Translations under genes and position numbers: made by a program
In this document: one piece after another, positions 31,416-40,518 of the stretch
How positions within the stretch are numbered: position 1 is the stretch's first letter
Layout of the letters: every line of letters begins with the position of its first letter
The notes under the pieces: generated by a model
Database searches by the model: none
Seen by the model: only the letters and a program-made list of their open reading frames with translations
What the model was told of the DNA's origin: nothing
Assembly: GCA_947470025.1 (NCBI GenBank)
Contig: CANIRU010000007.1
Span: 1 to 42,983 of the forward strand
DNA: 42,983 nucleotides
Reading direction: 5' to 3'
Source of the DNA: Chloroflexota bacterium
GTDB taxonomy: Bacteria; Chloroflexota; Dehalococcoidia; UBA2979

Positions 31416-31628
31416 GTGCTGAACAGTGCTCCCCCCAAGAACTGCCCGCGCTGTCGCGGACTTATGATCATCGAAGACGACTGGTACGGTAAGTTCGGTA
31501 CCTGCGTCGCTTGCGGCTACGTTCACGAGAACGAGCGCTGCAACCCCGAGGACCTCGTCGAGGAAGAGCGCCTGGCCGCTGGCAAGCAGCGCCGCCGCCA
31601 GCCGTCGCACGGCAAGCTGCGCCTCTAA
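31416..31628 (+). CDS. Small zinc-ribbon protein under riboswitch control (70 aa)
   Basis: An N-terminal zinc ribbon (CPRCRG ... CVACGYVHENE, a CxxC pair spaced about 19 residues) is followed by an acidic stretch (EDLVEEERL) and a basic tail (KQRRRQPSHGKLRL). Such a ribbon plus charged tail suits binding to RNA, ribosome or another protein, but the function is unknown. GTG 31416 is chosen because GGAGG lies 6 nt before it; the ORF-track start lies inside the leader, and GTG 31410 is too close. The c-di-AMP riboswitch directly upstream makes it part of a second-messenger regulon. A terminator follows at 31696. Confidence 0.75.
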   Translation: MLNSAPPKNCPRCRGLMIIEDDWYGKFGTCVACGYVHENERCNPEDLVEEERLAAGKQRRRQPSHGKLRL

Positions 31629-31695
31629 GACTGGGCCTCTGAGGCACAGCCCGTTTCGGCGGGCGACGCCTGGATCCTCGGTTCGTGCGCACCTG

Positions 31696-31725
31696 CTATG
31701 GCGCCCCTGCAAAGGGGGGCCATAG
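31696..31725 (+). terminator. Terminator after the zinc-ribbon gene
   Basis: CTATGGCGCCCC, loop TGCAAA, GGGGGGCCATAG form a 12-bp stem with one mismatch, followed by TTTCG. Confidence 0.75.
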
Positions 31726-31818
31726 TTTCGCGTCCCCCGTCGGACTCCTACCTTCCGAAGTCGTACGCTTGCCCGTATGCTGCGTCGGCAGCGCGACCGC
31801 GCAGAGATGGGGCTCTAG

Positions 31819-32133
31819 ATGTCATTTGTCCGCGTTACCTACGTCGTCCCACGTGATGGCCAGGTCGAGCGTGTGCGCGAGCAGCTAAAGAAGCTCTCCG
31901 ACTACTACGCGACTCAGCCCGGCTACATCGAGGGCTACCTCCTGCTCCCGCATCCGGAAGCGAACCCGCCGGCACTCGGCCGCTTCGGAGCGTGGGAGAG
32001 CGACAAGATGGCTGAGGACGCGGCGCAGGCGGAGCACGGCATGGCCCTGCGCGCCGAGCTGCTCCGGCTGATCCACGAGGAGTCGCACCTCGAGCTCACC
32101 TTCGTCGGCGAGCGAGACGCGCAGGCCAAGTAA
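31819..32133 (+). CDS. ABM-like (dimeric alpha/beta barrel) small protein
   Basis: A 104-aa protein of the dimeric alpha-beta barrel type: strand FVRVTYVVPRDG, helix VERVREQLKKLSDYYATQPG, strand EGYLLLPHP, a conserved-looking RFGAWESDKMAEDAAQ segment and a last strand HLELTFVGE. The W-E-S-x-x-x-A pattern is common in ABM proteins. Its role is unknown. A TATGCT box near 31775 may be the -10. It precedes the response regulator gene by 57 nt and may be in the same transcript. A similar protein is at 1790-2098. Confidence 0.7.
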   Translation: MSFVRVTYVVPRDGQVERVREQLKKLSDYYATQPGYIEGYLLLPHPEANPPALGRFGAWESDKMAEDAAQAEHGMALRAELLRLIHEESHLELTFVGERDAQAK

Positions 32134-32190
32134 GGGCCCTACGGCCCACCGTCGGTACAACCCCGACCATACCCACCGGCGGCACACCAC

Positions 32191-32895
32191 ATGCCCGCGA
32201 AAATCTTGGTCGCTGACGACGAGCCCAACATCGTCAAGCTCCTCCGCCTCTACCTCCGCGAGGAGGGCTACGACATCGTCGCGGCGCGCAACGGCCGTGA
32301 GGCGCTCGAGCGCTTCCGTGCCGAGTCGCCCGACCTTGTGCTGCTTGACCTGATGATGCCCGAGCTCGGCGGGTTCGAGGTCTGTACCGAGATCCGCCGC
32401 GAGTCTGACGTGCCGGTGATCATGCTCACCGCGCGCACCGACGACGTCGACAAGATCGTCGGCCTCGAGATGGGCGCGGACGACTACATCACGAAGCCCT
32501 TCAACCCGCGCGAGGTCGTCGCACGCGTGAAGGCGAACCTGCGCCGCCGCGACTGGGACAAGAGCGACCACGGCGACGAGCCCGAGCGCACCGCCGTCAC
32601 GATCGCGGACCTCACGCTCGATCCGTCGAGCCGCGACGTGCTGGTCGCGGGCGAGCGCGTGCGGCTGCGCCAGCGCGAGTTCGACCTCCTCGAGGCGTTC
32701 ATGCGCCACCCGAACGTCGCCCTCGACCGCGAGCGGCTGCTGTCGATGGTGTGGGGCGAGGACTTCTACGGCGACGCCCGCACGATCGACGTGCACGTGG
32801 CGTGGCTGCGCGACAAGCTCAAGCAAGCGCGCCCCAAGATCGAGACCGTGTGGGGCGTCGGCTACAAGCTCGTCCCGGGAACGGAAGCCTCGTAG
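32191..32895 (+). CDS. Two-component response regulator, OmpR/PhoB family
   Basis: A 234-aa DNA-binding response regulator. In the receiver domain (1-120), the acidic pocket DD (9-10), phosphoacceptor Asp 53 (LLDLMMP), Thr 80 and Lys 102 (TKPF) are all present. The C-terminal winged helix (130-230) shows LRQREFDLLEAFMRHPN, WGEDFYGDARTIDVHVAWLRDKL and the final WGVGYKL. The target genes are not known. The kinase gene follows after 4 nt, so the pair is encoded together. Confidence 0.95.
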   Translation: MPAKILVADDEPNIVKLLRLYLREEGYDIVAARNGREALERFRAESPDLVLLDLMMPELGGFEVCTEIRRESDVPVIMLTARTDDVDKIVGLEMGADDYITKPFNPREVVARVKANLRRRDWDKSDHGDEPERTAVTIADLTLDPSSRDVLVAGERVRLRQREFDLLEAFMRHPNVALDRERLLSMVWGEDFYGDARTIDVHVAWLRDKLKQARPKIETVWGVGYKLVPGTEAS

Positions 32896-32899
32896 GCTG

Positions 32900-34410
<1,511 letters not shown>

Positions 34411-34414
<4 letters not shown>

Positions 34415-35202
34415 ACTACATCCACCGCAACTTGTTGCCGCTCATCGTCGCGATGCTCGCCAGCGTGGCGATCATCATCGGCATCGGCACGATCATCGTG
34501 CGGATGAACACCAGCACGGAGATCACGGACGCGCAGTTCGAGCGCGAGCTCGCACGCCGTCTTGACGGCGCGGTGCGCGGCGCGAGCGCCACGCTGGGCG
34601 TGCAGATGGACGACGCGCTGAAGGTGACCGGCGTCCTGCCTGAGGGGCCCGGCGCCGCGGCCGGCATGAAGGTGGGCGATCAGCTGCTGGCCGTGAACGG
34701 CAGCGATGTGAAGAACGTCGACGAGGCCCGCACCCGCCTCGCCGCCATCGCGACGAACACCGAGTACACCGTGACCGTGAGCCGCGAGGGTGCGCGCGTC
34801 GACCTCAAGGCGAAGAAGGGCGCCGCGATCACGGACCTCGGCGGCCTGTTCCAGCGCCTCACCGAGCGCGCTCCACAGTTCGGTCGAGGTCGCCCCGGCG
34901 CTGAGGCTACGCCTCCGCCGTCGTCTTCCCCGCTCACGCAGGGCCCGGTCCTCGGCGTGTCGTTGCAGCCGGTCAGCGGTGGTGGCCTCCGCGTGCTCAC
35001 CGTCATGCCGAACAGCCCCGCCGCCACGGCCGGCGTGATCACGGACGATGTCATCGTGTCCGTCAGCGGCCGCCCCACAAACACTGTCGAGGGCCTCCAG
35101 ACGATCCTCCAGTCCGCCGGCCCCGGAGCCTCCGTCCCCCTCGCCGTGAAGCGCGGCGACCGCCAGCTCACCCTCACCGCGCTCCTCTCCCCGCGCACCT
35201 AG
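34411..35202 (+). CDS. Membrane-anchored protein with two PDZ domains
   Basis: A 263-aa protein with one membrane segment near the N-terminus (LLPLIVAMLASVAIIIGIGTII) and two PDZ-like domains, about 55-135 (VTGVLPEGPGAAAGMKVGDQLLAVNGSDV) and 170-260 (LRVLTVMPNSPAATAGVITDDVIVSVSG). A Pro/Ser/Gly linker separates them. There is no protease domain. The start overlaps the kinase stop by 4 nt, so it is co-translated with a two-component system. A role as a partner of the kinase or of an envelope protease in sensing misfolded proteins is a reasonable guess. Confidence 0.85.
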
Positions 35203-35277
35203 CGCGGGAGCCTGCTTGCCGCCCGGGCATCGAGTAGCGAGCCGACCGAGGTGATGAGCCATGTGGCTTCCGGATCC

Positions 35278-35349
35278 GGGATCCTCAAAGGGCGAAGCCC
35301 TTTGGACTTCATCCCCCTTCCCGCGCAGGGAAGGGGGCAGGGGGATGGG
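35278..35349. repeat. MITE-like palindromic element, copy at 35.3 kb
   Basis: GGGATCCTCAAAGGGCGAAGCCCT (35278-35301) matches 16282-16305 with one mismatch. Bases 35308-35349 equal the reverse complement of 23537-23578 exactly over 42 bp. The order of the small hairpin and the large hairpin is the same as in the 23.5 kb element. The right boundary is not clear. The rest of the 225-bp gap between the convergent PDZ and cimA genes shows nothing. Confidence 0.8.
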
Positions 35350-35427
35350 CGCCCCGCAGTTCACCTCGATCGCAACTCGTGTCGAGGTGCTTGCCCGGCT
35401 CTGCCGCGCCCGCGTGCCGCGCGAAAC

Positions 35428-37065
35428 CTACGCGCTCACGCCCCAGCGCATCACCCAGTATTCGTACGCATCCTGCAGCGCGAGCCACGATGCCTCGATC
35501 ACGTCGGTCGAGGCGCCGACCGTGCGCCAGCGGTGGATGCCGTCCGATGACTCCACGAGCACGCGCACGGCCGCGTCCGCGCCGGCCGTCGTGTTGATGA
35601 TGCGCACCTTGTAGTCGGACAGGTGGACCTCGGCGATGCCCGGGAACACCTCGGTCAGCGCCTTGCGCACGCCGGCGTCGAGGGCCGACACCGGCCCGTT
35701 GCCGTCTGCGGCGACCTGCGCGAGATGTTCGCCGACGCGCACCTTCACCATCGCCTCGGCCTGCATCTCGCTGCGGTCACCGGGGCCGACGAGGTGCTTC
35801 CGGCGCTCCACGATCAGGAAATCCTCGAGCGCGAACGGCGACACATAGCCATCGAGGCTGCGGCGCACGAGCAACTCGAACGACGCCTCGGCGCTCTCGT
35901 ACGCCGCACCCAGCGCCTCGCGCTGCTTCACCTGCTCGAGCGCGTGCGCCGCCTGCGCGTCCGTCAGCTCCAGGGCCACGCCCTGCTCGCGCAGCTTCTC
36001 GACGATGTTACGGCGGCCGGAGAACTCCGACACCAGCACGCGCTCGGTGTTGCCGATGCGCAGCGGGTCGACGTGCGTGTACGAGCCGGGCGACTTCGTG
36101 ATCGCTGCAACGTGCAGCCCCGCTTTGTGCGCGAACGCGCCGCTGCCGACGTACGGCTGCTGCGGGTCGGGCACGAGGTTGGCGATCTCCTGGGCGAAGT
36201 GCGCCGTCTCCGTCAGCCTCGCCAGTTGGTCGTCCGTGACGACGCGCAGGCCCATCTTCAGCTGCAGGTTGGCGATCACGGACACGATATTCGCGTTGCC
36301 CGTGCGCTCGCCCCAGCCGTTGAGGCACGCCTGCACCTGTGTCGCGCCCTCCTGCACCGCGAGCACGGTGTTGGCGACGGCCATGTCCGTGTCGTTGTGG
36401 CAGTGGATGCCGATGCGACACGCGACCGCCTCGCGCGCCGCGTGGACCGCGGCGATGATCTCGCTCGGCAGCGCGCCGCCGTTGGTGTCGCAGAGCGTGA
36501 CCGTCGAGGCGCCCGCGCGCTCCGCCGCGCGCAGCGAGTCAATCGCATACGCGGGGTCGCTGCGGAAGCCGTCGAAGAAGTGCTCCGCGTCGAATACGAC
36601 CTCGCGCCCCTGCGTGACGAGGTACGCCACGGAGTCGCGGATCATCGCGAGGTTCTCTTCCTCGGTCGTCCCGAGCACCTCGCGCGCCTGGACCGACGAG
36701 GACTTGCCGACCAGCGTCACGACCGGTGTCTGCGCGTTCAGCACGGCGAGGATCGCGGCGTCCGTTGCCGCGTCGCCGCCCGCGCGCCTCGTCGATCCGA
36801 ACGCGACGAGCTTCGCGTGCTTCAGATCGAGATCACGCGCGCGCTCGAAGAACTCCGCGTCCTTGGGGTTCGAGCCGGGGTACCCGCCCTCGATGTAGTG
36901 CACGCCGAGGTCGTCGAGCTTCTGCGCGATCAGCAGCTTGTCGGCGAGCGAGAGCGAGATGCCCTCCATGCCGAGTCCGTCACGGAGCGTGGTGTCATAG
37001 AGCTGGATGTCCGCCATCGTGTCCGGAGTCGGGCGGTTCGAGCCGGCGTTGGAGGGGTTCGTCAT
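35428..37065 (-). CDS. cimA: (R)-citramalate synthase
   Basis: A 545-aa LeuA-like enzyme that condenses pyruvate and acetyl-CoA to citramalate, the first step of the pyruvate route to isoleucine. The HMGL/DRE-TIM barrel opens with QLYDTTLRDGLGMEG and contains TLCDTNGGALPSEI and IGIHCHNDTDMAVANT. The C-terminal regulatory (LeuA dimer) domain ends in LALQDAYEYWVMRWG. The sequence DTTLRDGxQxEG-like start and length near 540 aa fit CimA better than 2-isopropylmalate synthase, and a LeuA is present separately at the right edge. Start 37065 is chosen; Met 37017 directly before the barrel is the alternative. A leader peptide and hairpins precede it. Confidence 0.93.
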   Translation of the reverse strand: MTNPSNAGSNRPTPDTMADIQLYDTTLRDGLGMEGISLSLADKLLIAQKLDDLGVHYIEGGYPGSNPKDAEFFERARDLDLKHAKLVAFGSTRRAGGDAATDAAILAVLNAQTPVVTLVGKSSSVQAREVLGTTEEENLAMIRDSVAYLVTQGREVVFDAEHFFDGFRSDPAYAIDSLRAAERAGASTVTLCDTNGGALPSEIIAAVHAAREAVACRIGIHCHNDTDMAVANTVLAVQEGATQVQACLNGWGERTGNANIVSVIANLQLKMGLRVVTDDQLARLTETAHFAQEIANLVPDPQQPYVGSGAFAHKAGLHVAAITKSPGSYTHVDPLRIGNTERVLVSEFSGRRNIVEKLREQGVALELTDAQAAHALEQVKQREALGAAYESAEASFELLVRRSLDGYVSPFALEDFLIVERRKHLVGPGDRSEMQAEAMVKVRVGEHLAQVAADGNGPVSALDAGVRKALTEVFPGIAEVHLSDYKVRIINTTAGADAAVRVLVESSDGIHRWRTVGASTDVIEASWLALQDAYEYWVMRWGVSA

Positions 37066-37092
37066 GTCGGGTGCTTGCCTTCTGCTCGCGCA

Positions 37093-37172
37093 CACCGCAC
37101 GCGAATCGCGCGGCTGGGGAGTGCGGTGAGGCGGGGTGGATGCAGGGTTGTCGAGGGCACACGACCCTCGAC
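37093..37172 (-). promoter_or_regulatory. Candidate attenuator hairpins upstream of cimA
   Basis: Two perfect stems lie between the leader peptide stop and cimA: GTCGAGGG/CCCTCGAC (37150-37157, 37165-37172) and CACCGCAC/GTGCGGTG (37093-37100, 37121-37128). Such hairpins after a leader peptide suit transcription attenuation, but there is no clear T-tract. Confidence 0.4.
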
Positions 37173-37175
37173 GGT

Positions 37176-37256
37176 TCAGGCGCGCGAAATGAGCACCGTC
37201 GCCGGCATGAGCCGGACGACGCGCACCTCCGCAGACTGGGCCTGTTGCACCTTCAT
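37176..37256 (-). CDS. Candidate 26-aa leader peptide of cimA
   Basis: A small frame starts with ATG 37256 and GGGAG 8 nt upstream. It encodes MKVQQAQSAEVRVVRLMPATVLISRA, of which I quote only the second half: VRVVRLMPATVLISRA. Eight of 26 residues are Val, Leu or Ile, clustered near the end. Position ahead of an isoleucine-pathway gene, branched-chain residues and hairpins behind it together suggest a leader peptide that senses charged branched-chain tRNA. The frame is short and could be chance. Confidence 0.5.
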   Translation of the reverse strand: MKVQQAQSAEVRVVRLMPATVLISRA

Positions 37257-37313
37257 CACGATGCTCCCAGTGTAGGCCGAGCCGCCCCGCGCCCACAATC
37301 CGAGGTGCCTCCC

Positions 37314-37850
37314 ATGCCCCAGGGCAACCAACCCGTGCCGGACGGCCGGACCCGCGAGACCGCTCGCCCGCGCCCCGCCGCTCGCGTGGTGCTGCTGGAC
37401 GAGGACGACCGCATCCTGCTCGTCCGCTCCTCGTGGGACGGGCGCACGCTCTGGTTCACCCCCGGCGGCGGCCTCGAGCCCGGCGAGGCGCCCGAGGCCG
37501 GCGCCCGCCGCGAACTGCGCGAGGAGACCGGGCTGGACGCCGCCACGCTGGGCTGGGAGGGCCTGGCGTGGGTGCGCGACTGGACGTGGCACTACGAGTC
37601 GCAGCAGCGCTGGGTCGCCAGCCACGAGTACTTCTTCCTCGTGCGCTACCCCGGGCGCGCCCCGGCGCTCCCGAACGGCGACCACGACCACACCGACGAG
37701 GAGATCGTGGTGCTGCAGGAGTTCCGCTGGTGGAGCCTCGACGAGCTGCGCGCCGAGCGCCCCGACACCTCCCCCGCGTGCCTCCTCGACGTCCTCCCCG
37801 CGCTGATCGAAGACGGCTGTCCTCCGGAGCCGATCGCGATTGGACGCTAG
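37314..37850 (+). CDS. Nudix hydrolase
   Basis: A 178-aa Nudix protein. The fold starts at ARVVLLDEDDRILLVRS, and the Nudix box GGGLEPGEAPEAGARRELREETGL is complete. The C-terminal part has EEIVVLQEFRWWSLDELRA, common in general Nudix enzymes acting on NDP-linked compounds. The substrate is unknown. ATG 37314 is chosen because GAGGTG lies 6 nt upstream and the longer frame is antisense to cimA. It is divergent from the cimA leader. Confidence 0.88.
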   Translation: MPQGNQPVPDGRTRETARPRPAARVVLLDEDDRILLVRSSWDGRTLWFTPGGGLEPGEAPEAGARRELREETGLDAATLGWEGLAWVRDWTWHYESQQRWVASHEYFFLVRYPGRAPALPNGDHDHTDEEIVVLQEFRWWSLDELRAERPDTSPACLLDVLPALIEDGCPPEPIAIGR

Positions 37851-37853
37851 CGG

Positions 37854-38258
37854 CTAGCCCCCGAGGAACAGCCACGCGGTGTACCCGAGCATGCCGAACG
37901 CCACCGCGCCTCGGACGATGACGACGTTCCGCGCGAGGCTGCCCGGCTGCACGCGGTTCAGCAGCCACAGCCCGCCGAGGATCGCGCCGCCGGCGATCCC
38001 TCGACGCGTCTCGCCCACCCACCAGATCGCAAGGGCCGCGAGCACCAGCAGCACGGCGAGGAACCCCCAGCTCCGTGTCACGCGCGCGTAGAGCGGCGAT
38101 TCCGCCATCAGCTCCCCGTCGATCACCTCGCGCGACTCCACGAGCCGCGGCACGAGGTAGCCGGTGACCCGCGCGAGCACGACGCGCAGCAGCCACAGCG
38201 CCCCCGCAATCGCCGCGAACAACCCGAGCAGGCGCAGAACATCAAGCAGCATCGGCAC
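37854..38258 (-). CDS. Small integral membrane protein, unknown (134 aa)
   Basis: Hydrophobic segments lie at about 4-30 (LLDVLRLLGLFAAIAGALWLL), 66-82 (FLAVLLVLAALAIWWVG), 86-102 (GIAGGAILGGLWLL) and 114-132 (AVAFGMLGYTAWLFLGG), with a charged stretch (PRLVESREVIDGEL) between the first two. I do not recognise the family. The start is GTG 38258 or ATG 38252; GAGGTG lies close to the second. It is convergent with the Nudix gene, with 3 nt between the stops, and follows leuB on the same strand after a terminator. Confidence 0.65.
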   Translation of the reverse strand: MPMLLDVLRLLGLFAAIAGALWLLRVVLARVTGYLVPRLVESREVIDGELMAESPLYARVTRSWGFLAVLLVLAALAIWWVGETRRGIAGGAILGGLWLLNRVQPGSLARNVVIVRGAVAFGMLGYTAWLFLGG

Positions 38259-38294
38259 CTCGCGCGGGATAGTAGCAGTCCGGCCGGGCAGCGA

Positions 38295-38320
38295 AACGGA
38301 CGGCCTCGTGGCCGCCCGTT
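38295..38320 (-). terminator. Terminator after leuB
   Basis: AACGGACGGCC, loop TCGT, GGCCGCCCGTT form an 11-bp stem with one mismatch. It starts 22 nt after the leuB stop (minus strand). Confidence 0.7.
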
Positions 38321-38342
38321 CTCGATCAAGCAGCGTCGAGGA

Positions 38343-39437
38343 CTATCCCCCGATGCGCGCCAGCACGAGGTCGGCCATCTCGCGGGTGCCGAGCGTCTTC
38401 TCGCCGGCGGTGCCGATGTCGGCCGTGCGGTGGCCCGCCTCGATGACCTCGCCGACCGCCTGCTCGATAGCGCGCGCCTCGGCCTCGAGGCCGCACGAGT
38501 GGCGGAGGAGCATCGCGGTGGAGAGCAGCATGGCCAGCGGGTTGGCGATGCCCTTGCCGGCGATGTCGGGCGCGGAGCCGTGGATCGGCTCGTACATGCC
38601 CAGGCCCGTGCCGTCCTCGCGCATCGTGCCGATCGAGGCGGACGCCAGCATGCCCATCGACCCGGTGAGCATCGAGCATTCGTCGGTGATGATGTCGCCG
38701 AACATGTTGTCGGCGATCACCACGTCGAAGTCCTTCGGGCGGCGGATCAGGTGCATCGTCATCGCGTCGACGAGCACGTGCTCCAGCTGCACGTCCGGGT
38801 ACTGCGGCGCGACCTCGGTCACGATCTCACGCCACAGGCGGGAGGTCGCGAGCACGTTCGCCTTGTCGAGGCTGGTGAGCTTCTTGCGCCGTCCGCGTGC
38901 GAGCTGGAAGCCGAGGTGCGCGACGCGCGCGACCTCCTCCTCGTTGTAGTAGTTCGTGTCGATCGCCTCCCGCTTGCCGTCCACGATGCGGCGCTCCTGC
39001 GGCTTGCCGAAGTAGATGCCGCTGGTCAGCTCACGGATGACGACGATGTCGACGCCCTCGATCACCTCGGGCTTGAGCGAGGAGGCGTGCAGCAGGGCGG
39101 GTTCCGCTTTCACCGGGCGCAGGTTGGCCCACAGCTGGAGCCCGGAGCGCAGCGCGAGGAGCCCCTGCTCCGGGCGCACGGTCGCCGTGGGGTTGTCCCA
39201 CTTCGGCCCGCCGACCGCGCCGAACAGCACCGCGTCGCTCGCCTTCGCCTTGTCGAGGACCTCGGGCCGCAGCGCCGTGCCGTGGGCGTCGATGCTCGCG
39301 CCGCCGACGATGTCCTGCTCGAAGTTGAAGACGTGCTCGAAGCGCTTGCCCACCGCCTCCAGCGCGCGCACGCCCTCGGCGCAGACCTCCGGCCCGATGC
39401 CGTCGCCCGGAAGCACGAGGATGTTGAACGTCGCCAT
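38343..39437 (-). CDS. leuB: 3-isopropylmalate dehydrogenase
   Basis: A 364-aa NAD-dependent dehydrogenase that oxidises and decarboxylates 3-isopropylmalate in leucine synthesis. It can also act on 3-methylmalate from the citramalate route. It shows [29 protein letters not shown], the substrate-loop [32 protein letters not shown] and the metal-site block [23 protein letters not shown] (quoted in parts). [15 protein letters not shown] is the adenine-binding loop. A TACACT hexamer at 39538-39543 (minus strand) upstream may be its own -10 box. The gene is separated from leuD by the kinase-like gene. Confidence 0.95.
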   Translation of the reverse strand: MATFNILVLPGDGIGPEVCAEGVRALEAVGKRFEHVFNFEQDIVGGASIDAHGTALRPEVLDKAKASDAVLFGAVGGPKWDNPTATVRPEQGLLALRSGLQLWANLRPVKAEPALLHASSLKPEVIEGVDIVVIRELTSGIYFGKPQERRIVDGKREAIDTNYYNEEEVARVAHLGFQLARGRRKKLTSLDKANVLATSRLWREIVTEVAPQYPDVQLEHVLVDAMTMHLIRRPKDFDVVIADNMFGDIITDECSMLTGSMGMLASASIGTMREDGTGLGMYEPIHGSAPDIAGKGIANPLAMLLSTAMLLRHSCGLEAEARAIEQAVGEVIEAGHRTADIGTAGEKTLGTREMADLVLARIGG

Positions 39438-39563
39438 GATCTCTCCTGTTCGCGACGTGTCGTCGCGGTTCCCAGCCCGCCCGCGCCGCGTTCGTCGCGG
39501 GTTGGCTCGGCATCGGTGCGTTGTCGGAATGTGGCGCGAGTGTAGCGTGCGCGGGCGCTCTGC

Positions 39564-40490
39564 TCATCCGTCGCTCGATGCACCTCGGCGTGTCGCCGCA
39601 GCCGCCCGCGCTGCGAGGTGGCGGATGCCGGCGAGGCGCTCCGCCGGCCCCTCTGCGGCCTCGCCGTAGAGCACGCGGTAGATCGGTACGACGGCGATGT
39701 AGAACCGCACGCGCCGCTCCACATCGGTATCGAGGCGCCCGCCTGCGGCACGGTACGCGACCCACACCCGCTCGAGGTCCGTCCACGCGAGCTGGTTCAG
39801 CACGCCCGCGAAATCGAGCGCCGGGTCAGCCACCTGCGCCTCCCCGAAGTCGATGACGCCCGAGAGTGCGCCGTGCTCGTCGACCAGCAGGTGCTTCTGC
39901 TGGATGTCGCCGTGCACGAGCACGCGCGGTGCGTGTTGCGTACCGCCGTCGCGCACGAAGTCATCGGCGGTCTGGGCGAGCCATGCACGCGCCGCGCCAC
40001 CGAGTTGCGGCAGCGTCTCGGCGATCAGCCCGCGATAGAGGTCGGGCCACAGGTCACGCTCGACCGCGCCCGCGCGTATGGCTGCGACCGTGGGGACGGC
40101 GTGCAGCGCTGCGAGGAAGCGACCGATTCCCGTGCACAGTCGCTCCCTCGCCACCCCGGGCAGTCGGCTCGCGAAGGGCGTCCCCTCGACGTACTCGTGG
40201 ATGGTTCCAAGGAACGCGCGCCCGTCGCGGATGGGGCGCATGCCTCGTGGCGTCGTGACGCCGAGGTCGTAGCGCTCCAGTACGTGCAGCAGCCGCGCCT
40301 CGCGTTGCAGCAATGGCGCGCTGTAGGAGAGCGGCGCTTTCGGCAGCCGCAGTACCCGAGCACCCTCGGCGGTGCGCACGAGGTACGCGTCAGCCGCGTA
40401 GCCGGAGCCGAGCGCGCTGACGGCGTCGGGCACACGAAGAGGCCGCACGCCGGACGCTTGCAGCGCGCGACGTACGGCCTCGGTGGTCAC
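39564..40490 (-). CDS. Aminoglycoside phosphotransferase (APH)-like kinase
   Basis: A 308-aa protein kinase-like fold protein. It has the N-lobe with LGSGYAADAYLVRTAEG (loop) and RVLRLPK (ATP Lys), the catalytic loop VLVHGDIQQKHLL (Asp present, with His in place of the usual Asn) and GVIDFGEAQVADPALDFA (metal-binding DFG-like). The family phosphorylates small molecules, including antibiotics, sugars and amino alcohols, and here the substrate is unknown. It lies between leuD and leuB on the same strand, 28 nt after leuD, and seems an intruder in the leucine operon. Homologues usually stand alone, so resistance is not implied. Confidence 0.87.
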   Translation of the reverse strand: MTTEAVRRALQASGVRPLRVPDAVSALGSGYAADAYLVRTAEGARVLRLPKAPLSYSAPLLQREARLLHVLERYDLGVTTPRGMRPIRDGRAFLGTIHEYVEGTPFASRLPGVARERLCTGIGRFLAALHAVPTVAAIRAGAVERDLWPDLYRGLIAETLPQLGGAARAWLAQTADDFVRDGGTQHAPRVLVHGDIQQKHLLVDEHGALSGVIDFGEAQVADPALDFAGVLNQLAWTDLERVWVAYRAAGGRLDTDVERRVRFYIAVVPIYRVLYGEAAEGPAERLAGIRHLAARAAAATRRGASSDG

Positions 40491-40518
40491 GATGGTCGTG
40501 ACTGCGTTCGGGGGACCG

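Noticed and set aside
35623-37275. 550-aa plus-strand frame opposite cimA
   Set aside because: Arg/His/Leu-rich shadow of a high-GC gene; cimA on the minus strand has full family motifs.
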